Shown: positions 1 through 7,152, counted from the stretch's first letter. The stretch: DNA of 10,954 bases from JAADGZ01 sp964596835 (GCA_964596835.1 CAZQVV010000087.1:1-10954); one strand, 5' to 3'. Translations and numbers: made by a program. Notes: a model not told the origin generated them from the sequence alone.

Positions 1-50
1 CGACAAGCTTCCTTCGACAAGCTTCCTTCGACAAGCTCAGGACGAACGGT
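1..50. repeat. Tandem array within a dispersed palindromic repeat (partial, cut by window edge)
   Basis: A 14-bp unit (CGACAAGCTTCCTT) occurs twice exactly at 1-14 and 15-28, and a third copy starts at 29 and diverges after nine bases into CTCAGGACGAACGG. The last copy has the shape of an intergenic repeat with TTCG at one end and CGAA at the other (27-46). From memory, repeats of the type GAGCTTGTCGAA with a CGTTCG end are scattered in many proteobacterial genomes; that link is recall, not a search. The array lies in the spacer beyond infB and continues past the left edge. Confidence 0.6.
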
Positions 51-154
51 GCTTTGCCAATCACAGTTTAAATCAGCCTGGCCTTTTTATTTCAGCATGC
101 TGCTAGAATTGTCCTTGCTAACTTCACGTTCTTTAAGAGAACGTCCGGTGTTGG

Positions 155-2680
155 TTACAATTCGCGCTGAACCTCGACCATTTCAAAGACTTCGATTTGA
201 TCTCCAGGCTTGACATCATTGTAATTCTTCACCCCAATGCCGCATTCCATGCCCTGCTTAACCTCGTTAACATCATCCTTGAAGCGGCGCAGAGATTCAA
301 GCTCACCCTCGTAAATCACCACATTGTCACGCAACACACGGATCGGACTATGGCGTTTGACCACGCCCTCGGTCACCATACAACCCGCAATGGCGCCCAG
401 CTTGGGAGAACGGAAGACATCACGGACTTCGGCCAGGCCGATGATCTCTTCCTTGATTTCCGGCGATAGCATCCCACTCATGGCCGCTTTGACCTCATCG
501 ATGAGATCATAGATGACGCTATAATAATGCAGGTCCACGTTTTCTTCGTCGATCAGGCGCCTGGCGACTGCATCTGCACGAACATTGAAGCCAATCACGA
601 TGGCGCCCGCAGCCACCGCCAGATTAACGTCAGATTCATTAATCCCGCCGACTCCGCTGGAGACAATTTTCACCTTCACTTCGTCGGTTGACAACTTGTT
701 CAGGGAATCGGCAATCGCTTCGCTCGAACCCCGCACATCGGCTTTGAGCAGGATATTGAGCGTACTCACTTCGCCCTCGGCCATCTGCGAGAACATGTTT
801 TCCAGTTTGGCGGCCTGCTGGCGCGCCAGCTTGATGTCGCGCGACTTGCTGTGACGGAACATGGCCACTTCACGCGCCTTGCGTTCAGATTCCACCACGG
901 TCGCCTCATCGCCCGCCATCGGTGTCCCGGACAATCCCAGAACCTCCACGGGCATCGAAGGACCCACACTGTCCACCAGTTCGCCCTTATCATTGAGCAT
1001 AGCGCGTACCCGGCCATACTCCAGACCGGCCAGTAAAATATCGCCTTTTTTCAGCGTCCCTTTCTGCACCAGGATGGTAGCCACTGGACCACGCCCCTTG
1101 TCCAGACGGGATTCCACGACTGAACCACGAGCGGGGCCATCGGCTATCGCTTTCAGTTCCAGCACTTCGGCCTGCAGGGATATGGCTTCAAGCAGGGCAT
1201 CCACGCCTTCGCCGGTGTGGGCGGAGACGTGGGCAAACATGGTGTCGCCCCCCCAATCTTCCGGGATCACATCTTCCTGACTCAATTCATTCTTGACTCT
1301 GTCCGGATCGGCATTTTCTTTATCAATTTTATTGACTGCGATAATCAACGGTACTTCCGCCGATCTGGCATGCTGGATCGCTTCACGCGTCTGCGGCATC
1401 ACACCATCGTCCGCCGCTACCACCAAAATCACAATATCAGTGACTTTGGCGCCACGGGCACGCATAGCGGTAAACGCAGCATGGCCGGGCGTATCAAGGA
1501 AAGTAATATCGCCAGAATCCGTATGCACATGATAGGCGCCGATATGCTGGGTAATGCCGCCGGACTCACCGGCGGCAACTCGGGATTTCCGAATATAGTC
1601 CAGCAATGAGGTCTTGCCATGATCGACATGGCCCATGATGGTGACCACAGGCGCACGGGCGACCCTGTCACCTTCCTGGCTATCTTCAATCAGGGATGAC
1701 AGTTCATCCTCTACCAGCAACTTGACCTTGTGACCCATGTCCTCGACCACCAGAATCGCGGTGTCCTGATCCAGCACCTGGTTGATCGTCACCATCGAAC
1801 CCATGTTCATGAGTACCTTGATGACCTCTGCGGCCTTTACCGACATTTTTTGCGCAAGATCGCCCACGCTGATGGTTTCAGGTATCGGAACTTCATGCAC
1901 GATGGGCGCAGTCGGCCGGGTAAAACCATGTTCGCCGGCGGCGGAAACCGCCGATCTCGCCACTCGTTTTGGCTTTTTCCGGCGACGGCCTGACTTATCA
2001 GCCGTAACGTGCAGTTCCTTGCGCCCGTAGCGGGTATCCCGATCAGACTGTTCATGCTTGGCCGACGATTTCTTATGCTTACTGCGGGTATCGGCTGCCG
2101 GCGCTGAGGCAGGCTCAGGCTTGCTGGCCGCCGGTTCCGCCTTCTTACCCTCTTCTGTTTTCCTGTCTTCTTCCGCCTTACGTTTTTCTTCTTCGAGCCG
2201 ACGTACTTTTTCACGCTCGGCATCTTCTTCAATCAAACGTTTTGCTTCAATTTCCTGTTGCCGGCGTTTTTCATCATCCTCACGCTGGCGCTGCTCAGCC
2301 AGCAGCTTCTCCTTTTCGAGCTTTGCTCTTTCCGCCGCAACCGTGTCTTCTTCCTGTACATCTTCACGTTTAACGTAGGTGCGTTTCTTACGGACTTCCA
2401 CCACGACAGACTTGGACTTGCCATGCCCTGCAGACTGTTTCAGTTCACTGGTCGACTTGCGGTTTAAGGTCACCTTGCGCGGTGAAGCGGCCTTTGATTC
2501 ATTGGCAGAGTTTGACGCATGTTTATCGCGCAAGAAGCCCAGCAATTTCATTTTTTCAGCATCGTTAATATTTGCATTCGCATCGGTAATGCTGACACCA
2601 GCTTCTTTTAACTGGATCAGCAATCGGTCTACCGAAATACCCACCACTTCTGCAAATTGTGTGACTGTTACATCAGCCAT
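155..2680 (-). CDS. infB: Translation initiation factor IF-2
   Basis: IF-2 is the GTPase that brings initiator tRNA to the 30S subunit and promotes 50S joining; it acts in the cytoplasm. The chosen ATG at 2680 gives 841 residues (E. coli IF-2 has 890) and starts MADVTVTQFAEVVG, the usual IF2_N opening. An AGGAG sits 9 nt upstream; the frame stays open to 2743, but that would add 21 atypical residues overlapping nusA. Domains: IF2_N about 1-52; a charged Glu/Lys/Arg-rich probable coiled coil about 110-182; a basic linker about 200-245; a second IF2_N-like domain about 266-320; the G domain with GHVDHGKT (350-357), DTPGH (396-400) and NKID (450-453); then the beta-barrel and C-terminal domains that bind fMet-tRNA. 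It lies 28 bp downstream of nusA in the same operon. No rbfA, the common next gene, begins within the remaining 154 bp. Confidence 0.97.
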   Translation of the reverse strand: MADVTVTQFAEVVGISVDRLLIQLKEAGVSITDANANINDAEKMKLLGFLRDKHASNSANESKAASPRKVTLNRKSTSELKQSAGHGKSKSVVVEVRKKRTYVKREDVQEEDTVAAERAKLEKEKLLAEQRQREDDEKRRQQEIEAKRLIEEDAEREKVRRLEEEKRKAEEDRKTEEGKKAEPAASKPEPASAPAADTRSKHKKSSAKHEQSDRDTRYGRKELHVTADKSGRRRKKPKRVARSAVSAAGEHGFTRPTAPIVHEVPIPETISVGDLAQKMSVKAAEVIKVLMNMGSMVTINQVLDQDTAILVVEDMGHKVKLLVEDELSSLIEDSQEGDRVARAPVVTIMGHVDHGKTSLLDYIRKSRVAAGESGGITQHIGAYHVHTDSGDITFLDTPGHAAFTAMRARGAKVTDIVILVVAADDGVMPQTREAIQHARSAEVPLIIAVNKIDKENADPDRVKNELSQEDVIPEDWGGDTMFAHVSAHTGEGVDALLEAISLQAEVLELKAIADGPARGSVVESRLDKGRGPVATILVQKGTLKKGDILLAGLEYGRVRAMLNDKGELVDSVGPSMPVEVLGLSGTPMAGDEATVVESERKAREVAMFRHSKSRDIKLARQQAAKLENMFSQMAEGEVSTLNILLKADVRGSSEAIADSLNKLSTDEVKVKIVSSGVGGINESDVNLAVAAGAIVIGFNVRADAVARRLIDEENVDLHYYSVIYDLIDEVKAAMSGMLSPEIKEEIIGLAEVRDVFRSPKLGAIAGCMVTEGVVKRHSPIRVLRDNVVIYEGELESLRRFKDDVNEVKQGMECGIGVKNYNDVKPGDQIEVFEMVEVQREL

Positions 2681-2689
2681 AAAGTTATT

Positions 2690-2694
2690 CTCCT
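2690..2694 (-). promoter_or_regulatory. infB ribosome binding site
   Basis: On the minus strand AGGAG ends 9 nt before the ATG at 2680. It supports that start over the upstream in-frame ATG at 2743. The site lies in the 28-bp gap after the nusA stop. Confidence 0.75.
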
Positions 2695-2708
2695 GCCCTG
2701 GGCCAGCA

Positions 2709-4205
2709 TTATTTACTCTGCTCTTCCGCAAACCATGGTTCACGTGCGGTCATGATCAATTTCGCCGCCAGATCTTCATCAAGCCCCTCGATTTCCAGTA
2801 GTTCATCCACTGACTGTTCAGCCAGATCCTCCATGCTGATGATACCGTTGTGCGCCATCTGGTAGGCCAGATCTTTATTCATCCCTGCCATTTTAAGTAG
2901 ATCGTCAGCCGGTTCCACACTCGTCAAATCTTCTTCACTACTGATAGCGCGCGTCAACAGAATGTCCTTGGCCCGTCCTCGCAGTTCCTCGACGATGGCC
3001 TCGTCAAATTCCTCGATCTCCAGCATCTCACTGACGGGGACATAGGCGATTTCATCAATGCTGGTAAACCCCTCCTGCACCAAAATCACCGCCACTTCTT
3101 CATCCACGTCCAACATGTCCATAAACATTTTTTGGGATTTCTGTGTTTCCACTTCAGATTTTTCCGCCGCCTCCGCTTCTGACATCACATTCAGGGTCCA
3201 GCCGGTCAGCTCACTGGCCAACTTGACGTTCTGACCACCGCGACCAATGGCCAGCGACAGCTGATCTTCTTCCACGGCGATATCCATGCTCTTCTTATCT
3301 TCATTCACAATAATGGAGGACACCACGGCCGGCGACATGGCGTTGATAACAAACTGGGCCTCATTTTCATCCCACAGCACGATGTCGATGCGCTCACCCG
3401 CCAGTTCATTGGACACGGCTTGCACCCGCGAACCGCGCATACCGACGCAGGCACCGACAGGATCAATCCGGGCTTCATTACTACGCACCGCAATCTTGGC
3501 GCGGGAACCCTGATCGCGGGCAGCGCCCAGAATATCAATCAGGTTCTCACCCACTTCGGGAACTTCGATTTTAAACAACTCAATCAAAAACTCCGGCGCA
3601 GTACGACTGACAAACAACTGCGGACCGCGAACTTCTTCATTGATTTCCTTCATGTAACCGCGCACCCGGTCACCGGTGCGAATAGCTTCGCGCGGAATCA
3701 TCTCCTCACGGGGAATAATCGCGTCTGCATTGCCACCCAAATCCAGATAGACGTTGCCCCGTTCCACCCGCTTGACCACGCCCATGACCAGCTCACCAAT
3801 ACGTTCACGATATGCTTCCACCACCTGCTTGCGCTCGGCTTCACGTACTTTCTGCACAATGACCTGTTTTGCCGTCTGTGCTGCAATGCGGCCAAACTTT
3901 ACCGATTCGATCTCTTCCTCGACGAAATCGCCAACCTGAAGATCCGGATTTTCATACTGTGCCGCACTCAGCGTGGTCTGATGATCAGGCTGATCCATAG
4001 CATCGTCCTCCACCACTTCCCAGCGGCGGAAGGTCTTGTATTGACCGGTTTCCTGATCGATATCCACGCGCACATCCACATCATTGGTATAACGCTTTTT
4101 GGTTGCCGTTGCCAAAGCAATCTCGATGGCTTCGAAGATTATGCTTTTGTCAACACCCTTTTCGTTGGAAACCGCATCAACAACCAGCAAAATCTCTTTA
4201 TTCAT
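2709..4205 (-). CDS. nusA: Transcription termination/antitermination protein NusA
   Basis: NusA binds RNA polymerase and nascent RNA; it modulates pausing and intrinsic termination and takes part in antitermination at rRNA operons. The product has 498 residues (E. coli 495). Domains in order: RNAP-binding N-terminal domain about 1-130; S1 domain about 135-200 (MGVVKRVERGNVYLDLGG); KH1 with GACVGMRGSRVQ (251-262); KH2 with AIGRGGQNVKLASE (319-332); two acidic C-terminal repeats about 365-420 and 440-490, each with an LEIE.. element (395-398 and 470-473). The two-repeat tail is typical of gammaproteobacteria and binds the RNAP alpha C-terminal domain. The start is the ATG at 4205. The gap from rimP is 135 bp, longer than the usual tight spacing in this operon, with no clear promoter or terminator in it. 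Confidence 0.97.
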   Translation of the reverse strand: MNKEILLVVDAVSNEKGVDKSIIFEAIEIALATATKKRYTNDVDVRVDIDQETGQYKTFRRWEVVEDDAMDQPDHQTTLSAAQYENPDLQVGDFVEEEIESVKFGRIAAQTAKQVIVQKVREAERKQVVEAYRERIGELVMGVVKRVERGNVYLDLGGNADAIIPREEMIPREAIRTGDRVRGYMKEINEEVRGPQLFVSRTAPEFLIELFKIEVPEVGENLIDILGAARDQGSRAKIAVRSNEARIDPVGACVGMRGSRVQAVSNELAGERIDIVLWDENEAQFVINAMSPAVVSSIIVNEDKKSMDIAVEEDQLSLAIGRGGQNVKLASELTGWTLNVMSEAEAAEKSEVETQKSQKMFMDMLDVDEEVAVILVQEGFTSIDEIAYVPVSEMLEIEEFDEAIVEELRGRAKDILLTRAISSEEDLTSVEPADDLLKMAGMNKDLAYQMAHNGIISMEDLAEQSVDELLEIEGLDEDLAAKLIMTAREPWFAEEQSK

Positions 4206-4340
4206 GATCCAGCCCCTGTTTCAATTTACTCATCTCCGTCGCACCATTTTGTCTGCCACCGTGGTTAATCTACCTAATGGTGATCAATATTGATGCCTGC
4301 TCTACGAATTCGTTTGCCGCTGTCCGACACGCCGTTTGGC

Positions 4341-4793
4341 TCACAGCTCGGAAATCAGATTCGCCTTTTCAACTTCGTCTATCTCCAGTTCTAACGCCTG
4401 ACTATCATCCAGCGCTATCCGAATATGCCCGTCTTCAACCGCCGCAATCACACCCTTGAACTTGCGCTGGCCATTGACTGGCCGGCGCAGACGCAATTTT
4501 ACACCCTGACCGGCAAAGCGTTCAAAATGCGCCAGTGTAAACAGCGGCCGATCCAGGCCTGGTGATGACACCTCCAGGTTGTACTTGCCGCGAATAGGAT
4601 CCTCGACTTCCAGCACCCCACTAATCTGGTGGCTGACTCTGCTGCAGTCATCCAGCGTAATACCCTGTTCTGAATCAATATAGACTCGCAACACGGAGTG
4701 CGCGCCCTGAGCAAGATATTCGACCCCGACCAGTTCGAGTCCCAGCGCCTCTACGGCCGAGGCAACCAGTCCGGTCAGCTTCCCTTCCAGCAT
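4341..4793 (-). CDS. rimP: Ribosome maturation factor RimP
   Basis: RimP binds free 30S subunits and helps late assembly of the small subunit. From the ATG at 4793 the product has 150 residues, the same as E. coli RimP. The two-domain layout is visible: an N-terminal alpha/beta domain (about 1-84) ending in the family signature EVSSPGLDRPL (74-84), and a C-terminal SH3-like barrel (about 90-150). The frame stays open 13 codons upstream to 4832, but that extension is encoded by the leader hairpin, so the inner ATG is preferred; a weak ACAGG lies 8 nt before it. It is first in the rimP-nusA-infB order. Confidence 0.95.
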   Translation of the reverse strand: MLEGKLTGLVASAVEALGLELVGVEYLAQGAHSVLRVYIDSEQGITLDDCSRVSHQISGVLEVEDPIRGKYNLEVSSPGLDRPLFTLAHFERFAGQGVKLRLRRPVNGQRKFKGVIAAVEDGHIRIALDDSQALELEIDEVEKANLISEL

Positions 4794-4804
4794 TTTGACA
4801 ACCT

Positions 4805-4834
4805 GTAAATAAAAAGTGGGCTCAAGGCCCACTT
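4805..4834 (-). terminator. rimP leader hairpin: intrinsic terminator/attenuator
   Basis: On the minus strand, AAGTGGGC, a CTTGA loop and GCCCACTT form a perfect 8-bp stem (4834-4814), followed directly by a T-rich tract (TTTATTT). This is a textbook Rho-independent terminator shape and it ends about 20 nt before the rimP start codon. A terminator-like rimP leader is an established candidate attenuator in gammaproteobacteria (Rfam rimP leader). It could end readthrough from tcdA, or attenuate transcription of the operon from the promoter proposed just upstream; the second fits its closeness to rimP better. Function is inferred, not shown. Confidence 0.75.
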
Positions 4835-4856
4835 CAACTGAAATACAATTTGACGC

Positions 4857-4885
4857 ATACTAACACTTTATTTAATAAGCAACAA
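4857..4885 (-). promoter_or_regulatory. Candidate sigma70 promoter for the rimP operon
   Basis: On the minus strand, TTGTTG (4885-4880), a 17-bp spacer and TAGTAT (4862-4857) resemble -35 and -10 boxes, with TG one base before the -10 as in extended -10 promoters. A start near 4850 would give a leader of about 55 nt that carries the terminator hairpin. The -10 matches only 4 of 6 consensus bases, so this is a candidate. Confidence 0.4.
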
Positions 4886-5056
4886 TCCTTTCATAAGGGA
4901 CGAGGGACTAGAATCTTCCGCTGCGCGGAAAGCGACAACCCGCTGCCCCCACCCATCGACCGTCAACATGCTGAGATGGGGCGTCGGCAAGCGCAGGACA
5001 TCGCGGATCTCTTCGACCGTGTCTGCGCCGCCCTTTTGTTCATCTTCTTTATCCGA
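4868..5056 (-). other. Short open frame after tcdA, reached by a +1 shift in an A7 run
   Basis: The spacer between tcdA and the rimP leader holds a 62-codon stop-free stretch in the frame +1 to tcdA. It begins at the A7 tract that encodes the two lysines before the last two residues of TcdA and ends at a TAA at 4868-4870. Its central codons are GC-rich in the third position like the neighbouring genes, and its translation includes LRLPTPHLSMLTVDGWGQRV. There is no good start codon or ribosome binding site of its own. It could be a decayed gene end, a C-terminal extension lost or gained by an A-tract indel, or chance. I do not recognise the protein. The stretch also contains a 6-bp hairpin (4916-4930) and GGGACGAGGGAC, a string seen in dispersed repeats. 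Confidence 0.25.
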
Positions 5057-5858
5057 TTTTTTTACTCAGGGTTTTGTTAATGACATGAGCTACCGCCATA
5101 AAACCAAAACTGGCGGTCACACAGGATGAGGCGCCATACCCCAGATGACAGTCCAGCGACAGGCCATGGACTCCCGGCTTTTCATGGCTGACGCGGCCAT
5201 CCTCTTTAGGATAGACGGGTTGCTGGGTGGAATAAACACAATCCACTCCGAAACGGCGTTTCGGATTCCGGCTGAAACCATAGTCACTGCGCAGGCGGGC
5301 GCGGACTTTTGCCGCCAGCGCATCATTCCAGGTCCGGCTGAGATCATCGATCCGGATCATCGTCGCATCGGTCAGTCCCCCCGCCCCACCAGTGGTCATA
5401 ACCGGAATTTTGTTGCGCCGACAATAATAAATCAACGCCGCCTTGAATTTTATGCTGTCAATCGCATCCAGCACATAGTCATAGCCCCGGGAAAGAATTT
5501 CCACATGATTGTCCATGGTCAGAAAATCATCAATTAAATCGACCTGGCAGTCCGGGTTAATCTGCCACACCCGTTCTTTCATTACCGCAATTTTTTTTTG
5601 GCCCAGCGTCTCGCTGAGGCTGTGCAACTGGCGGTTGATATTCGTCGCCGCAATATCATCGTAGTCCACCAAAGTTAGATGACCGATCCCGGAACGGGCA
5701 AAGGCCTCGACCACCCAGGAACCCACGCCACCGATGCCGATGACGCAAAAGTGCCACTGTGGCAACAAAGCAAAGGCCGCATCCCCATAAAGCCGGCGCA
5801 AACCGCCAAAACGTTGCTGGTATTCCCGATCAGACAACTCCCAAGACCTCGAACGCAT
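5049..5858 (-). CDS. tcdA: tRNA threonylcarbamoyladenosine dehydratase TcdA (CsdL/YgdL)
   Basis: TcdA is an E1-like enzyme that uses ATP to dehydrate t6A37 to cyclic t6A in ANN-decoding tRNAs; in E. coli it works with the CsdA/CsdE sulfur-acceptor system. From the ATG at 5858 the product has 269 residues (E. coli 268). Visible marks: the RFGGLRRLYG opening (16-25) shared with E. coli TcdA; nucleotide-binding GIGGVGS (41-47); ATNINRQ (71-77); VLDAIDS (129-135); CRRNKIPVMTTGGAGG (146-161); and the C-terminal SSCVTASFGFMAVAH (244-258). The frame is open to 5918, but that extension lies inside tatD and would add 20 unrelated residues. It overlaps the end of the tatD gene by 29 bp, suggesting coupled translation. 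The gene ends in an A7 tract (AAA AAA ATC GGA TAA). Confidence 0.93.
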   Translation of the reverse strand: MRSRSWELSDREYQQRFGGLRRLYGDAAFALLPQWHFCVIGIGGVGSWVVEAFARSGIGHLTLVDYDDIAATNINRQLHSLSETLGQKKIAVMKERVWQINPDCQVDLIDDFLTMDNHVEILSRGYDYVLDAIDSIKFKAALIYYCRRNKIPVMTTGGAGGLTDATMIRIDDLSRTWNDALAAKVRARLRSDYGFSRNPKRRFGVDCVYSTQQPVYPKEDGRVSHEKPGVHGLSLDCHLGYGASSCVTASFGFMAVAHVINKTLSKKIG

Positions 5859-6609
5859 TGCCGGTTGTACGCTCAGCGATAAGCTGCGGTTCTTCGTCAC
5901 GCAGTTCTGCCAGCACATTCAGGCAGTCGATAATATATTCAGGGCTGTTGCGCTCGCCTCTGTGTGCGGCCACCGTCATGTCCGGTGCATCAGTTTCCAG
6001 TACGATGGACTCCAGCGGCAGTACGCGCGCCAGTTCACGAATTTTGCGAGAACGTTCATAGGTCAGCATGCCGCCAAAACCAAGTTTAAAGCCCAGATCG
6101 ATAAACTGCTGCGCCTGTTGCAAGCTGCCATTGAAGGCGTGGGCAAAACCCCCGACAACAGGGTGCTTGCGCAACAGCGACAGAACCTGATCATGGGCCT
6201 TGCGGATATGCAACACCACCGGCAGATTTACGCCACGCGCGATATCCAATTGTGTACTAAAAAAATACATCTGCCGGTCTTTGTCCAGACTGTCGATGAA
6301 AAAATCCAGACCGATTTCACCCATTGCGACAGGTTGGTATTGGGCGAGATACTGTTCCAGTTGCTTAAGATCCTGCCGCTCATGCTGTTCAATAAAAATA
6401 GGGTGCAGCCCCAACGCCGGGTACAACCCCTTTTCTTGCCGACATAAATCCAGCAGGCCATCCCAGCCTGTTCGGGCAACGGCTGGCACAAGCATATAAC
6501 CGATGCCTTTTTCCCGGCAGCTCTCCAGCACCCCATTACGATCAGAATCAAACGCCCTATCATTCAGATGACAATGAGTATCGAAAACCGATATATTCAG
6601 GTTTGACAT
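5830..6609 (-). CDS. TatD-family metal-dependent hydrolase (YjjV-like)
   Basis: TatD-family proteins are TIM-barrel metallohydrolases, several with DNase activity, found in the cytoplasm. This 259-residue product has the length of E. coli YjjV and resembles it more than TatD itself (for example GLHPIFIEQH at 67-76 and SLQQAQQFIDLG at 162-173). Likely metal ligands are all present: DTHCH (H12, H14), MGEIGLD (E98), VVLHIRK (H134), FAHAF (H157) and ETDAPD (D207). The ATG at 6609 is the only plausible start and has a weak ribosome binding site. It is the first gene of the tatD-tcdA pair. The substrate is not known for this subgroup, and yjjV is the likely but not certain symbol. Confidence 0.9.
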   Translation of the reverse strand: MSNLNISVFDTHCHLNDRAFDSDRNGVLESCREKGIGYMLVPAVARTGWDGLLDLCRQEKGLYPALGLHPIFIEQHERQDLKQLEQYLAQYQPVAMGEIGLDFFIDSLDKDRQMYFFSTQLDIARGVNLPVVLHIRKAHDQVLSLLRKHPVVGGFAHAFNGSLQQAQQFIDLGFKLGFGGMLTYERSRKIRELARVLPLESIVLETDAPDMTVAAHRGERNSPEYIIDCLNVLAELRDEEPQLIAERTTGNAFEVLGVV

Positions 6610-6668
6610 ATTCAGTCTGAAATCCGCAATTGGACCTGTTCCGATAATTCACCCGTGAGGACTTCAAA

Positions 6669-6742
6669 AACAGTTATCAATAACTGTTCCTGAACAAGCA
6701 CCCGCAGAGCGGGTGGTATGATGAAAGCCCCTGGAAGGGGCT
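6669..6742. repeat. Three tandem perfect hairpins, evenly spaced
   Basis: Three perfect palindromes follow one another with 10-bp gaps: AACAGTTA/TAACTGTT (6669-6688, 4-nt loop), CACCCGC/GCGGGTG (6699-6715, 3-nt loop) and AGCCCC/GGGGCT (6726-6742, 5-nt loop). On the minus strand the first (AT-rich) is followed by TTT and the third by TTTCAT, so weak intrinsic terminators are possible for transcripts coming from metZ. They may instead be an intergenic repeat or a structured RNA. They lie 60 bp upstream of the tatD start. Confidence 0.6.
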
Positions 6743-6827
6743 ATAGGTTAACGTTAAACTCTTGCCCATCTCATTTGCTCCTGGCATTTCTCTCCTCGTT
6801 CCTGGCACTTTACTTTATGTAGCCCTT

Positions 6828-6875
6828 GTAGGGTGGGCACGGGTTTTGTGCCCACAGGCCCTTCCGTCGTCCACG
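6828..6875 (+). repeat. Dispersed-type repeat, copy A
   Basis: The segment begins GTAGGGTGGGCACGGG and contains a perfect 8-bp hairpin GTGGGCAC/GTGCCCAC (6833-6840 with 6848-6855). A diverged copy lies in reverse orientation at 7091-7150, and a fragment in the same orientation (CCACAGGCACTTCC part) at 6980-7006. GTAGGGTGGGCAC-type palindromic repeats are, from recall, common in proteobacterial intergenic DNA. Confidence 0.55.
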
Positions 6876-6949
6876 CAGAGAAATTCAAGGCTTCAGACAT
6901 TATTAATAGCAAAAACGTAACTATTCAGCATAATTGTCAGGGAACCTCG

Positions 6950-6969
6950 TATGTAGGTTGGCGCTGAGC
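6950..6969 (+). repeat. 20-bp inverted repeat, left arm
   Basis: Twenty bases starting TATGTAGGTTGGCGC are exactly complementary to 7235-7254. The sequence continues into CAACGCGAAGC, as in the dispersed palindromic repeats GTAGGTTGG...CGCGAAGCCCAAC, but after GAAGC it is interrupted by copy-A-like sequence (6980-7006) before CGCCCAACA resumes. This arm lies inside the MITE and its partner lies outside it. Confidence 0.7.
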
Positions 6970-6979
6970 AACGCGAAGC

Positions 6980-7006
6980 ACCACAGGCACTTCCTTCGGT
7001 CGCCCA
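6980..7006 (+). repeat. Copy-A fragment inside the MITE
   Basis: Twenty-seven bases starting ACCACAGGCACTTCC are complementary to 7097-7123 with one mismatch. They correspond to the right half of copy A (6851-6875). This is a third, partial member of the same repeat family. Confidence 0.65.
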
Positions 7007-7090
7007 ACAGGCGTGGCTTAAGTAACTTAAGCTGGACAAATGGTTGACGACCTCGCCCCAGTATGCTGAATAGTTACGCAAAAACAAACT

Positions 7091-7150
7091 AACGCGTGGG
7101 CGACCAAAGGAAGTGCCTGTGGTACATAAAATCCGTGCCCACTCTACCCT
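7091..7150 (-). repeat. Dispersed-type repeat, copy A' (inverted)
   Basis: Read on the minus strand it runs AGGGTAGAGTGGGCACGG (7148-7131), then ACCACAGGCACTTCC (7123-7109), then GGTCGCCCACGCG. It aligns along its length with copy A (6828-6875) with small indels. It starts 5 bp beyond the right-hand target duplication of the MITE. Confidence 0.6.
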
Positions 7151-7152
7151 AT

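Larger units (their letters stand above)
6909..7085. mobile_element. IS66-type miniature inverted-repeat element (MITE) with 8-bp target duplication
   Basis: The element spans 6917-7077 (161 bp). Its ends are perfect 16-bp inverted repeats: GTAACTATTCAGCATA (6917-6932) and the exact reverse complement (7062-7077). Both are flanked by the same 8 bp, GCAAAAAC (6909-6916 and 7078-7085). GTAA termini and 8-bp target duplications are established hallmarks of the IS66 family. The interior has no convincing gene; a 64-codon frame across it on the minus strand is judged spurious. The interior carries a perfect 17-bp palindrome GCTTAAGTAACTTAAGC (7016-7032) and segments repeated in inverse orientation outside the element (6950-6969 with 7235-7254; 6980-7006 with 7097-7123). 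Being non-coding it would need a transposase supplied in trans. Confidence 0.85.

Noticed and set aside
126..144. Hairpin ACGTTCT/AGAACGT just beyond the infB stop as operon terminator
   Set aside because: Stem is perfect (7 bp) but on the minus strand it is followed by GAAGTTAGC with no T run, so an intrinsic terminator is not supported.
3420..4268. Long plus-strand frame (282 codons) opposite nusA
   Set aside because: Antisense shadow of nusA: His/Asn/Thr-rich composition from reverse-complement codons and no family features.
4206..4340. Small gene or extra promoter in the rimP-nusA gap
   Set aside because: Only a short palindrome TCAATATTGA and no coding frame with a start and ribosome binding site; no convincing -35/-10 pair.
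4835..5048. tRNA gene (metY-like) upstream of rimP as in E. coli
   Set aside because: No cloverleaf, T-loop (GTTCRA) or acceptor pairing could be found on either strand in this spacer.
6893..7087. 64-codon minus-strand frame across the MITE
   Set aside because: It covers the element and its repeats, has an odd composition rich in Ser and Ala, and resembles no protein; open frame by chance in repeat DNA.
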